Part shown: positions 52,973 to 64,000 of the stretch, piece by piece | Layout of the letters: each line of letters opens with the position of its first letter | Numbering within the stretch: position 1 is the first letter of the stretch | Assembly: GCA_039704465.1 (NCBI GenBank) | Contig: JASFAU010000011.1 | Span: 62,001 to 126,000 of the forward strand | Source of the DNA: Plasmodiophora brassicae | Lineage: Eukaryota > Endomyxa > Phytomyxea > Plasmodiophorida > Plasmodiophoridae | Length of the DNA stretch: 64,000 nucleotides | Direction: 5' to 3' | Made by a program: the position numbers and the translations under genes | The notes under the pieces: generated by a model | What the model saw: only the letters and a program-made list of their open reading frames with translations | Told to the model about the DNA's origin: nothing | The model's database searches: none

Positions 52973-55503
52973 ATGGACCTGCTGGTGGCGACGGTGACGG
53001 CGAGCAATACGATTCGGGACCAGAAGACGCCGTATACGGTGGGGGGTGCCGCCTGTGGGCAGCGACGGGCGCCCGTATACTGACCGGACGATGCGCGCCA
53101 GATGTATGAGATCGAAGTCCGGTCGTCGTTCACTGTCAAATGGGTCATCTACAAGCGCTACTCCGACTTCTTCTCGTTGCACACCGAGGTGCGCTTCGAT
53201 TTCTGTATCATAGCACCTCGCGAATGACGTTTAATGCGTAAAACAGCTGCTCAAGATTGCCCTCGTCAGCAAGGATGCCCCTTTGCGTTTACCGCACCTA
53301 CCGCCGAAAAGGTTTGGAACCTTGGTCGGGTCTCCGACCGCTCTGCGTAAAACGGCCCTGGTAGATTGACACGATCGCTCGCTGTTGAGTTTGTTGAGAA
53401 ACGGAAGATGGAGTTACAATGTAGGGCGGCTGTCGCACACATTCCTAGATGCACTGATTTGCTCTGCGTGATAGCATACTTAACCGAGCTGCTGAGGTCG
53501 AGAAGCTTAGTGGCGTTGCCTGTCGTGATGCAGTTCCTGTCCGTTCCCGACAGCGTTCGTCCGATGCTGACACGACACATCCACAGGGTCGATTCGGACA
53601 ATGAGTATGTTGATACGGGACTGTATGGGCGCACATCGCTGATGGGATAGCAGTTCCAGTCAAAGCGTGACGAGAGCACCATCGTCGGCCACACCGTATG
53701 GATCTGGGTCGCGTCGAGGTGGAGGCGTCCCTTCTCTCAGTTTCGAGGAGCGGAAGGTTCGAGAATTTGTATCGCAGCTGAACACGCTGCCAAACAAGTC
53801 GGTCAATCGTTTGGCGCTAACACTAAGGCGCGATGTCCCTGACTCGATCCAACAGGGTACATTGCATTCGGGCATTCCAGCAGTACTTCTTCTCGCAGCG
53901 TCCACGTATGGATGGTGGTTGGCTGGCTAGTGCCTGATACTAATGCTGCGCTTAGGCTTAACCGCCGAGCTCGTCGGGATCCTCTTTGAGGGATCGGATG
54001 CGGCCGAGAACGGGTATCCACTACCCGCGGTGCGCCCGATGGCTTGTTGATTTTCACTGTTCAAATAGGCTGTTCTGGGTGTGTGGCGATGTAAAATATT
54101 CCATTGTTGCCAGCAAGGCTGCTCTAGACCTGATATGCCGTCTACTAGATGTCGAAAAGAACAAGGGTTAGATCGCCAGATTGTTTGTTGTTTACCTTGT
54201 AGGGATAACCCTCAGTCTAGATGCGCAGCTGTTCCTTGACGTGCTGTCAACAATTGACCATCAGTCGTTCAAACGGTTGAATCTCCATCGACACATTCTG
54301 GGTGATCGTGCTGGGGGTGCCTTCCAACTTGCGTCGATCCTCATTCGTACGGTGCCCCAGTTTACTGTTGAGGTGCTTTGCCGTCCGGTTTCCCTTTTGA
54401 CCACACTTGCTCATTACGACTCTCTGTAGAAATGCCTGCCTGACATCACCGCGAGACAGGAGGTATTCATGCACGCACGCGCGATGTGGGCCGCTGCATA
54501 TTAATGGTGTTCGTTTCAAAGTTTATCCGGTGGTCGCAGCGGAAGCAAATGCTGTGCGAGAGCAGTCGCTTTGTTGCTGAACAGTCTGCGTTGCCCGATG
54601 AATCACCAAACCTGCAGCAAACGTCGTTCCAGACGGTCTGTCAGCCGCTTACAATGATCAGCTTCCTAACTGATGTTCAACGAAGATTGCTGCATCGGCT
54701 TTTGACTGTATCCATAAGATCGCGTCGTCTGATCAAGGTTGGAGGGTCATCGAAACACCGGTTCGTGGGGCTGCTACGCTTCAGGTCGGGACGTGCTTTG
54801 TCTTCCCAGTATGTGGGGCACTCATTCATGCAATGCAGATTGTCCACAAGCAGACTCCCGAAGGTCTCTTCCTTGTCAGGCTCGCGTGCTCGATACCTCG
54901 CAAAGCAGGCGATATCCAAGCCGTTCTTTGCGATGAATCAATGCGATTATCGTGGGACCGAAAGGTCCAAACAAGCGCCGTTGTCCAGTCTCTTGACGAA
55001 CATACAGATGTATAGCGCAAATTTGACCCAGATACTAGCGTTAGGAAGCTAATCGGTGCATTGTCATATCAGGTCCTGCACGAGGTCTACAAAACTCCAT
55101 CGATGGCGTCCAAGAATCAGGAGTTTACGATGTTGCGTTCGTGGCGCGCTGAGCCCGATGGATCATACGCACTTGTCCAGAGGTCGATCTCGAATGGTAC
55201 CGCTGGGCGCGCATCTTTGACCACTGGATTCCTGCTGCAACCTGTTGTCGGAAACGACGATCCTGATGCGCCCGCATCTACGCTGTTGCTCTGGGTCGCC
55301 CAGCTCGACCGCGAAAGTGTCAGTGGCCCCGTACGATTGATCCCAGCGGCTGGCATTGAACTGACGCGTCGTAGGTTCTGCTGGTCACCTCAGACTTGCT
55401 CGGTGAGTGTGATGATCTGCAAGAGAGCTTTCGTAGCCTGGTGAGTCTGTTGGACGTGGACCATACGAGGCGTCAGGGGCATGAAAGCCAAACGCCGTCA
55501 TAA
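52973..55503 (+). CDS. PX-domain and START-domain lipid-binding protein
   Basis: The first exons are clear: 52973-53038, 53102-53188, 53247-53324, 53390-53420, then 53475 onward. They form a PX domain: MYEIEVRSSFTVKWVIYKRY, SDFFSLHTELLKIALVS, LPHLPPKR and FVEKRKMELQ with a following helix YLTELLRSRSLVALPVVMQF. PX binds phosphoinositides. The C-terminal part, exons around 54838-55440, matches a START lipid-transfer fold: VLHEVYKTPSM, FTMLRSWRAEPDGSYALVQR, LTTGFLLQPVVG and LLLWVAQLDRES. The middle (53600-54830) has helical segments such as REFVSQLNTLPNKSVNRLAL; its exons are not resolved. Stop 55503 is inferred by extending the last START exon; an alternative splice at 55441 (GTGAGT) is possible. 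Confidence 0.72.
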
Positions 55504-55647
55504 AGATACTCTTGAAACCCAGACACGTGCAGCTGGGGCTTGCCAACGGCGCTATACCTACGTACGTGGGCTACCTGAGAGGTGTTCGCAGGGCTGGGAT
55601 CACTGATGGTTTATCAGCGTATGACTGGAGGCAGTTGGCGTCGCCTG

Positions 55648-57105
55648 TTAATACCGTCGCGCACGAACGCGATGAATAAACGCCAGTAACGACAACAACT
55701 GCAGGTACTCGTCAGCACCGTCAACAAGGCCTTGGTCGACATCGGCGATCTTCAGGCAGATATGTGCCTTCATGGCATCAGTTAAATCGACTTGGTTCTC
55801 AACGGCACCCTGAACAGCCGGGTCAGACAGGCTGCCTCGCATGACGCGTCAGATGAGCAGTACCAGCAACTGTTCGATCATGCGCCCAGCAGGGTACCCG
55901 TTGGCCACAACCTCTTGTACTGCGACTTCAATTGCGGCAACATCGCAGGATGTCGCTGTGCTCGCCAGCAGTGACTGAACGACTTCGTCAGGAATGAAGC
56001 CTGCGACCTCTCGGATCGTCTGCGACAGTGTTACCCGCATGCCCTCGTTGTACAACAAGCTGGACCTACGTCGACGGTTACGGGGTCACCTTCCAAATGA
56101 AGCAGCCGTGCGCTTTGCATCACGTTGATGGCATTGCGCATGTCGCCATTCGATATGGAGAGGACAGTGTCAATGGCGTCATCATGGGCAACGATGCCCT
56201 CGGTTGAGCATATATGCCTGATGCGACGCGTGATCGACTCCGGGTTCAATGGCTTGAAGCGAAACTTGGCGCATCGCGACGCGATCGGGTCAATAATGCG
56301 GGTGACGTAATTGCCTGCAGAACCCTGTCAGCACAAGACAACGCGGAACACGGTAGGTCGCGACGAACAAATAAGGCAAAAGCGAGTGACTTTCGAATAG
56401 TTCTCCATAACCCGACGAAGCGCCGACTGCGCATCTTGCGTCTACAATAACATGTTAGTTCCAGGACGGCGAACCGATGCTGCCACGTACCATTGAGTCG
56501 CATTCGTCCAGGATAATGATCTTGTATGGCGGGCAGGGGAACCCACTAGAAACAATTTAGCGCCATGCATTGCAGGGTTCGTTACGTGTGGCGTACTTTG
56601 CCTTATCGTTGCCGATAGCGATCTGCGCGAAGTCCTTGACTTTGGTACGAATCACGTTGATACCGCGCTCATCGGAGGCGTTCAGCTCCTTGACACGTTT
56701 CTTCATCAGCTCCGGCCTGATGGGTTGTTCGTCATTCGCTAGCGCAGATAGGGTGACGTGCGTGCTGGACGCGTACCCATAAAGCTGTCGCGCAACGGCG
56801 AGTATCGTGCTCGTCTTTCCTGTGCCCGGTGGCCCATAGAACAGCAAATGTGGCAACTGTACAGCGCCTCAACACGTTGGAACATCCACCAGGCCCACCC
56901 CCCGTACATTGTTCGTCTGAAGACTCTGCTTCAGCGCCTTGACCACGCCGTCCTGGTGCTCGACCTCATCCAGCGACTTTGGCCGGCTACCCACGCGAGC
57001 ATTCAGTCCTGTTCGTTTCCTACACGGGCGGCGCCGGCGTTACTATTTCTCGACCCAGGGCAGGTTGCCGCCCTGGCGCTCGTCGCCATCGACCAGCATG
57101 ACCAT
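55648..57105 (-). CDS. RFC4: Replication factor C subunit, RFC4-like
   Basis: Predicted exons: 57105-57044, 56986-56908, 56856-56777, 56716-56597, 56545-56491, 56441-56369, 56314-56070, 56019-55864, 55809-55648; 343 residues. [15 protein letters not shown] (RFC box II), Walker [13 protein letters not shown], box [21 protein letters not shown] (a DECD box, versus DEAD in large RFC) and SRC arginine finger region [12 protein letters not shown]. The C-terminal DGADEYLQL is specific for RFC2/RFC4 type. Clamp loader for PCNA. It is convergent with PX-START and divergent from the next gene. RFC2 is the nearest alternative. Confidence 0.93.
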
Positions 57106-57315
57106 GGCGGATGCCGTACGGGGCGGATGCCACGCAACGGCCTTCTTTGACAAATGGCAGTCGCCTGTCGCCTAACCCTCCAGACAATCGTCTGGCAGTG
57201 TCGCGCGTCGTCCGTGGTGCGGCAGTTGCAGCGTCGGCACTGCAGCCGTACAGTCGGAACTGTACATCGCACAGGTGACGGCGGGGCGCGGCGGCGGCGT
57301 CATTTTGCAATCCGC

Positions 57316-57758
57316 ATGGCGACGTCATCATCGTCGAGGAGCGGCGGCGCCCCCGGCACCGTGGAACCGTCGCTGACGCTGTTCGGGGTGGATGGTGGGT
57401 GCGCAATGTGATGGGCGGCCGGCGCTGGTGATGGTGATTGCTGACGGGGGGATAGTGCATGCGTCGACGATGGCGCAGCTCGGCGGCGTGTCGACGCCGA
57501 TCCGGGCGGCGCCGGGCGGGGACGATGTCGTCGGGCAGGCGACGAAGATTGCCAGGCAACATGCGCGCCATGCGTCGCAGGACGCTGACGCTAGGAGAGG
57601 TGGTTGCACGCTTGCTGACGAATACTCTCATCCGGCGGCGTGACCTTGTCTGTGCAGACCTACTGCAATCCGTGCTGTCCGATTTGCGAGACAAGGTCGC
57701 TGAGATCGAGAGAGACCGGTGGATGTATGAGGAGAATAGTGAGTACAACGCATTCTAA
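57316..57758 (+). CDS. Small coiled-coil protein
   Basis: Predicted exons 57316-57394, 57456-57599 and 57658-57758; 107 residues with consistent phases. A Ser/Gly-rich start (MATSSSSRSGGAPGTVEPSL) is followed by a helical end DLLQSVLSDLRDKVAEIERD and RWMYEENSEYNAF. No family recognised; size and shape suit a small complex subunit. Confidence 0.55.
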
Positions 57759-58098
57759 TGTTTCGTTGGGTGCCGTATCGCTGACGCCACGTATCTTTGG
57801 CGCGTTGCAACGTGGCCACTGCCGACGACTGGGCCGCCTGGCCTGGATTCTAGACCGATCTGGACGCTCCGACTGGAACTGGGACGGGTACTGCGTCTGG
57901 AAAAGTCTGGTACTGTAGCGTGTGGGCACTACGTCTGAGACGGGGCGCTGGACCTGAATTCTCAGCCGCTGGGACGGCCGCCGCGTCTGACGTGGTACAG
58001 AAGTACCGGGGCTTTGGACGCTTCGACCGAGACGTCGACATGCATTTCGTTATTTACGTTGCGTTCCGTTTATTGCAATATCTGTCGCGTTGTCGCCT
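57759..58098. other. Intergenic region
   Basis: Between two plus-strand genes. No motif or ORF with family signal; probable promoter of the secreted protein gene. Confidence 0.4.
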
Positions 58099-58761
58099 AT
58101 GAAGACGTTGCTCGTCGCTGTCGCCGCTGTCGTCGTCGTGTCTACTGTCGAGTCGGCGCCGGACGGGCAGGTTCTCGTCTACGGGAAGGGGCGCTTGCAG
58201 GATTCGTTCATCTGCCCGCCGTGGGGCCGGACCCGGTACGTGTTCCACCCCGAGTTCATCGACTGGGAACCGTGCGAGTGGAGCGGCTTGACGTTCTACA
58301 ACACGGCCAAGAAGTACATGCTGGAATCAGTCGACGCGGTCAGGATCGTCATCCAGACCAGCGTCCCGTTGGCGCTGTCGCTGCGCTTGCACAACGTCGG
58401 CGTCGACATGGACGTCTACAAGGCGAACTTCCAACTGGAACCAGACAGCGCCCCACAGAACGTCACGCTCCCCATCCCAATCCGCGATCCGCAGACCAAA
58501 TTCGACCAGGTCATCGTGGCCGACAGTGTCGGCCGGCAGTGCCGACCGGGCGAACACGCCACCGTGTTCAGCGTCGTCCTGATCGGCAAGGCCAGCGTCG
58601 AGAACGACTTCGTCCGCAGCTACAACGGCGTCGAGGTCCAGTCTGGGTCGGCGTCGGACGCCGCCGGCCAGCCATCCTCGCACATCGCCGCGAAATCGGA
58701 TGCCCTGCCGGCCTTCATCTCGGCCGCTGTCTGGTCCGCCTTTCTCATCGCCGCCCTGTAG
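58099..58761 (+). CDS. Secreted or GPI-anchored protein, unknown
   Basis: One frame of 220 residues. The start MKTLLVAVAAVVVVSTVESA is a clear signal peptide with a likely cut after VES-A. Four Cys (ICPPW, EPCEW, RQCRP) suggest disulphides, and an N-x-T site (QNVTLP) is present. The end is hydrophobic (FISAAVWSAFLIAAL) preceded by small residues, like a GPI-attachment signal or tail anchor. No family recognised. A lone small secreted protein in a likely plant-associated protist could be an effector or a cell-surface protein, but that is speculation. Confidence 0.65.
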   Translation: MKTLLVAVAAVVVVSTVESAPDGQVLVYGKGRLQDSFICPPWGRTRYVFHPEFIDWEPCEWSGLTFYNTAKKYMLESVDAVRIVIQTSVPLALSLRLHNVGVDMDVYKANFQLEPDSAPQNVTLPIPIRDPQTKFDQVIVADSVGRQCRPGEHATVFSVVLIGKASVENDFVRSYNGVEVQSGSASDAAGQPSSHIAAKSDALPAFISAAVWSAFLIAAL

Positions 58762-59219
58762 GCGTGTTGCGCAACCGACGGTGGCCCCCCTGTGTAATAT
58801 AGATCCGGGTGCTTCGCTCGCCCTGCCCTCAAACGCGGATGGACGTTGGTGTCGGAAGATGCAAGGGACGCCCGAGCGCAGTGCGGTCGGCGTGCACCCA
58901 CGTGTCGACGCGGGCAACAACGCAGCCGAAAATAGGCCGATCGGACGACGGGCACGGATCAACGTCGCGTCGCGCCCGCTTGCCTGAGATGAGCGTCGAG
59001 TTTGGGCGCGCAGTCCGCGCGCCTGGGCCCGGAACGGGGGGACGGTCGAAACCCTCGACCAGGACTTTTGGCCCCGCACGTCCACGGGACGAGAACTCGG
59101 CCAATAAACTGTCGGGAGGCCGTGCCTGTCTGTGGTGGTGGGCGGCGCGCCGACGGGCAACGACTTGAGGTTCGGGCCAGTTGCCGCGCACGTGACACGG
59201 CGTTCGAACGAAGGGACCA
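58762..59219. other. Intergenic region
   Basis: Between two plus-strand genes; only shadow frames. Probable promoter of the methyltransferase gene. Confidence 0.4.
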
Positions 59220-60847
59220 ATGGACATCCTGGCCACGCTGAGGGCCGCCATCGCCGTCTACGCGGTCGCGGCCGGTGTCGTCGTCGAGTGGGTATGGGCG
59301 CCGCGGGGCTTGGTACAGATCCCGTGCGCCGCTGCCATGGTTATCGGTCTACCGGTGCTGGTGCTGTCCTGCGTCCTCGTGGTGTTCGCGCTCGTCATGA
59401 AAGTCTGCTCGGAGATCACCGGTCCAGAGACGGACGCGCCGACCGAGTCGTTCTACGAGATCCGCGACAAGGAGCTCGCCCAGAGATACCAAGGTCGCAA
59501 GATGCCCATCGACGTTGCCTACGAAGCGTACATGGCTGAAAAGCTGGAGTTCAAGGGCGACCTATACACGGTCCTGAAGAACCATCGCCAAGACCTGTTC
59601 CGCTTCGTCATCACTTGGGTCTGCCTCGGTCAGCATGGGCTGGCACGGGTCTCCTGTCTGACGATGGTACCTAGGCGCACGTGAAATACTTCCTGACGAC
59701 GCTCATCCCCCAGGCGCTGTACCATTCGAAGCAGATGGACGACGGCGAGGTCACCAACGTCTACAATCGCGGTTCGTTCGGTGCGCGTTCGATGGTCCAG
59801 ACCTGACGAGCGTCCTGCCAGGCAATGACTTCTACAACTGGTTCCTCGGTGACACGATGATCTACACCAGTGGCGTCTACAAATCCGAAGACGACACGCT
59901 GGAGATCGCGCAAACGCGGAAGATGACGAATATCTGCAGGATGCTGCATCTGGAGAAGGGGCATAAGCTGCTGGATATTGGTCGGTACAGCGCGCATGGG
60001 TGCTGCGTTCATCTGTAATGGGGGTCGTTGTACGCAGGGTGCGGCTGGGGATCTCTGGTCCGGCATGCGTCCAAGACCGTTGGCGCCAAAACGATGGGCA
60101 TCACCATCTGCCAAGAACAAATCAACTGGGCGCGCGAAGGCATCGCCAAAGACGGGTACGCGCCGCCTGGTTTGGCTAGACGGGAACGGGTCACTGAGTT
60201 CTGATTCCCCATGTCGTGCCTAGGATCGCCGACATCTGCAATGTGCAGCTGATGGACTACCGCGATCTTCCGATGCAGAAGTGGGACCGCATCTCGTGTA
60301 TCGAGATGGCGGAACATGTCGGCGTCCTTCGCTTCCAGTCGTTCATCAAGATGGTTAAGGATCGGCTTGAGGTTGGTGTGTCCGTCCGGTGGCTGGTTGC
60401 GAGGAGGACCTCACCCGGTGCGATTAGGACGATGGCCTGTTCTTTCTGCAAATCGCTGGGCTGCGCCGACGATGGATATTTGAAGACCTGTGCTGGGGCA
60501 TGTTTATGGGTACCTACATCTTCCCCGCCGCCGACGCCAGCTGCCCGCTTGCGTGGGTGATTGGGCAGCTTGAATCTGCAGGCTTCGAGATTCAGTCTGT
60601 GCAGAACATCGGGATCCACTACTCGATCACCCTGAAGCAGTGGTACGACAAATGGCTGAGCAACCGCGACGCTATCGTGGCCAAGTACGGCACCTGGTGG
60701 TTCCGATTGTGGTGCTTCTTCCTATCCTGGTCGTCCATCATCGCAAGCCAAGGAAGCTCGACGTGCTGGCAGATTGTCTGCCACAAGAATCGGAACGAAA
60801 CGGATCGCATGCGCAACGTTTCTCATCGCGCTGAAATCGCCGCCTGA
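59220..60847 (+). CDS. Membrane-anchored cyclopropane-fatty-acid/sphingolipid C9-methyltransferase
   Basis: Predicted exons 59220-59618, 59675-59771, 59822-59980, 60038-60155, 60224-60371, 60428-60847; 446 residues with matching phases. Two hydrophobic helices at the N-terminus (AAIAVYAVAAGVVVEWVW, VIGLPVLVLSCVLVVFALVM) precede the catalytic domain. The latter has YNWFLGDTMIYTSGVY, the SAM motif LLDIGCGWGSLVRHA split by an intron, ITICQEQINWARE and SCIEMAEHVG, all typical of Mycolic/CFA-type methyltransferases. The layout with two helices is that of fungal sphingolipid C9-methyltransferases, which methylate glucosylceramide long-chain bases. A cyclopropane synthase function cannot be excluded. 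Confidence 0.85.
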
Positions 60848-60964
60848 TGAGCGGCTACCGTGAACACCTAGTCTGCTGCAGCGAGCTGCGCTTCAGATAC
60901 ACCCGGGAACCATTGGAACAATACCCCAACGGGGCATGTATATAGGCGGGAGGACGGGTGTGCC

Positions 60965-63900
60965 TCACGTAACGTAGAGGCTGGCGGCGAATACGATATC
61001 GCGCTTGATGGCATTGGCGGCCGCTTCCATCAGCTGGAACAGTTTAGGATCGCCGATTACACGTGCAGCGTTCCGGACATCCCGACAAACCTGGACAGAG
61101 CACGCTTTAGTCGCGTAGCGAGCATGGTAAGCGTTATGTCGGACCTCAGCGAGTCGGACGATACAACGAACGATCAGCCCTTCGTCGACGGTTGTCATTT
61201 CGCAAATCTTTGCGAAAGGCGTTCCTTTGGCCCATTCATACACAACCTCCATCAGTCCGAAGTTGCAATTCTCGCTGATGAACGACTTGGCAGTGACATC
61301 GATACCGCACTTCAGTTGAACGTTGCCCAGGCTTGTCGCGATTGCAAGCAGACGGTCGCGAAGCTGCCGGGCATAAGATGACGATTACAGCGAAACGACA
61401 GGCAATCAGGGTTTACCTGAACAAGGCTGTCAATCAGCTTTGGCTCGTCGTCGGTCTTCCCTTGGAAAATCAAAGCAGACAGTAGAGCCGCCGCCTCAGC
61501 AGGTTCGATGCCGCAGAGGACCTGCCACGCGTTGGAACAGGATACGAGTAGCACAACGACGCGGCAGACATACGTTCTCAAATATGAGCTCCGTCACAAT
61601 CAAACAGTCGCACGTATTGACCTGTCCAGATTCAGGTAAGGGCGCATCGGCCAACAGACATGAAGAGACAAACGGCGGCACCTACCTCGCATGCAACTCT
61701 ACCTTTGAGCATCAGCGCGCGAGAATCATCGATGTATTTCAGGGCGGACAGGACCTATATGCCAGGTCAGCGCTCTGCGAATATTGTTGTCGGCACACAT
61801 ACAGAAATACGAAGATTCATATCAGCCATCAGCTCTATGTTCGCGTCCGATATGAGGGCGCGAAGGTTGGCCAGCTTCGAATGCAGCAAATGGGCATCGA
61901 CGGTGACCTTGAGCTGAACAAAGTACGAGTCGTATCGTGTGATCCGCGAGCGAGGCCAATCCAGCACTCACGTGTTCTTCAAGTTTCGGGCACGTGTGGC
62001 ACCTCTGGCTCTCCAGAGACGCACACGTCTCGAGCTTCTTCACGTTCACAACGAGATCCATTTCGTTCAGCTTCATATCACGGGTAGGGTGCATCGGTTC
62101 CAATGCGTCATTGTTGAGTGCCTACAATAAACACATTAGAAGGAGGGGTGCGCCAACCGTCCTTCGTGGACAACCTGGAGCTGGTCTAAGGCCGTCTGAA
62201 TGCTGCTCTGCCGTTCCTCGATGAGGATGTCGTTGGCGTCCACACGAACAGTGCCCCGACATATAGCATGAATGTTGTCGACGGCAACTTCAGTGATCAC
62301 GTAGGGGATGGCGGTTGAACTCGTCCCAACTCGTACGACAGAGTCGGCGTCGAACGAGCGAGAACTGATCTTGGCCTGCAATCGCGAGGACGGCTTCCAC
62401 GAGGGCGGACAGGCAATTATGACGATGACTTGTCTCGTATCCGCTGCAAGCTGCGTTATTCGAAGGATAGCAGCACGCGCCTGAGTTTACAGGATAAAGG
62501 GACAACCTGGCGTGATTGGAATGACGTCTGATACCTTCTTAATGTTATACTTAGTGACTACGAGGACACGACCACTTGTCACGTAACGATCCGCCACACG
62601 AGAATGAATTATCCACGACATGATCTGATGTTCCAGCCTAAAACGCATCAGTCAGCGTATACGAATACGCCAAGTGCACGTCCGTCGTACTGTCGTCGGC
62701 TCTCGTATACGTCAAAGTACTGAGAGATCAGCTCAGGCTGACCGTATATGCAATCAATCACGCCCATGGAGTTCAGCATGCGCTCGCCTTGTTCGATGAC
62801 CGACTTGTGCGTTGCTTCATGACGTTGCGTACCGAACTCTGAGAACGACCGCTTGATCATGTCCTCAACGCGCAGGTCCTCCACTCGAAGAAGGTTCAGG
62901 ATCATGGAGTACGTCAGACGGAATTTGCTTTCAAGTCGGGTGGGCTTGCCGAGTAATAGGTTGCGAACAAGCTGTTCGTCGGGTATCTTACCGTCACCGC
63001 AATTGATAACAACGTTGCCGAACATATCAAGACCTATCACACCACCCTTAGGCACAACCTAGCATCACGTGCAGATGTTCGCACCTCTTCGCCCTGCCCG
63101 GCCAGCCATTTGCGTATACCTAAACAGAACGAAGCGTAAAGAGGCGCTCCAAATGAAACCAAATACCAAACGACATACTCTCCAGGAAGGATATCTCGGA
63201 ACTCAACACCAGTGTGCTTCCGCAGACCATTGAACACAACAGTTTTCGTGGGCACTACAAGTCGAAATGTCAGCAACTGGTATTAGGGAGGGCACCCAGT
63301 CGGGGGCGTACTATTGACGCCCATGGCAAACGTTTCGGTTGCGAAGAGAATCTTAACGATTCCGGTCCTGGACACCGGTCAGCTGGAGCACTAATGGTTC
63401 GTCGTTATGTCGCTACCCGAAAGCCATCTCCACCAGCTCTTTCACCACCGGCAGTAGTCCAGAGTGATGAACTCCGATTCCTCGACGAAGCATTTCTTTG
63501 ACTCTGGGTATGCTTGAGAAGACCAGAACATTAGACACGTTGATGAACCAACCTGAGAATCTGCGGCAGCGAACGATCGCCCACAGGTAATCGTTTCAGA
63601 GATGTCTCGCAGAGGAGATGAATCTCCGATTTCTCTGACGCTGTCGTCAAGTCCTGTGGCACGGCGTCAGCGGATACGTCGAGCACATTGCTTCGCATGT
63701 CTTAACCTGAGAATGCAGGCCAGATGCTGATGTTTCGCATCTCCGCTTTGAGAACGAGAATACGACAACTGGGAGCTGCTCCGATTTTCGAAGATAATTG
63801 AGCAACGCTACCCAAGACCCCGTTTGCGGTGCGAAACGCTGCCCATTCGATCAGAGGTAGGCCGCTGCCACCAACCTTGTTGTGTACCTGATGTCCGGAT

Positions 63901-64000
63901 CCGGAGGTCGCTTTCTGCTTCCCACCGGTCGACGTGATGGCCTGGTGGGCCTTCGTGAAACCTTCATGAATGAACCGAGACTGCGCGTCGAGGATGTTGA
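60965..64000 (-). CDS. SKI2: SKI2-type DEVH RNA helicase, C-terminal two thirds
   Basis: The gene continues beyond the right edge; many small exons. Recognised from the C-terminus: [20 protein letters not shown] and [20 protein letters not shown] ending [71 protein letters not shown]; then [20 protein letters not shown] with [17 protein letters not shown]; and upstream AGRAGRR-like and [11 protein letters not shown] helicase motifs near 63300. [10 protein letters not shown] distinguishes SKI2 from MTR4. SKI2 feeds 3' ends of mRNA to the cytoplasmic exosome. The N-terminal helicase motifs lie outside. Confidence 0.88.

Noticed and set aside
1..64000. tRNA, rRNA, CRISPR, operons
   Set aside because: No cloverleaf-like or rRNA sequence seen by eye, no direct-repeat arrays, and intron-rich genes exclude a bacterial origin. 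A tRNA or snRNA search could still find short RNA genes.

Overview
This is nuclear DNA from a compact eukaryotic genome, GC-rich and very gene-dense. Almost every gene is split by tiny introns. I could place about 110 introns; all begin GT and end AG, and nearly all are 45-75 nt. Exon joins were chosen so that the spliced frame restores a conserved protein family, so they are predictions without RNA evidence. The gene set is that of a walled or plant/fungus-like free protist: P3A proton ATPases, glycerol kinase, a sphingolipid-type methyltransferase and complete DNA-repair and chromatin genes. A rhizarian such as a plasmodiophorid is my best guess from GC, gene density, intron size and gene mix, but the sequence does not prove it.

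Left part (1-14.3 kb): the 3' end of one P-type H+-ATPase and a complete second copy in tandem; RAD6 (E2 ubiquitin ligase partner, with an 8-nt micro-exon) back to back with a Polycomb E(z) H3K27 methyltransferase; a PQ-loop transporter; a DeSI-type isopeptidase fused to a PUL domain; complex I subunit NDUFA13/GRIM-19; two unrecognised proteins. Next comes a transposon island (14.9-16.6 kb): a 372-bp near-perfect hairpin, a frameshifted mariner-like transposase and a PIF/Harbinger-type MITE with TTA target duplications.

Middle part (16.7-39 kb): a short-chain dehydrogenase and its decayed tandem copy, an FAD monooxygenase, a large mucin-like membrane protein, a Sel1-repeat mitochondrial protein, an SR splicing factor, a kaptin (KICSTOR) homologue, a third P3A ATPase in inverse orientation, a glutathione transferase next to prenylcysteine oxidase, a coiled-coil protein and a type II membrane protein that may be a glycosyltransferase.

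Right part (39.5-64 kb): SMC5 (19 exons), mitochondrial ribosomal protein mS34, a C2-domain protein, a pseudokinase, RAD51, 3-hydroxyisobutyrate dehydrogenase, NHP2, glycerol kinase (15 exons), a PX-START lipid-binding protein, RFC4, two small or secreted proteins, a membrane-anchored cyclopropane/sphingolipid methyltransferase and the 3' part of the SKI2 RNA helicase. RAD6, SMC5, RAD51 and RFC4 all serve genome maintenance, but they do not form an operon and their proximity may be chance. I saw no tRNA, rRNA or CRISPR array, and no clearly new molecular system; the best leads are the transposon island, the micro-exon and nested acceptors, and several unusual domain combinations.
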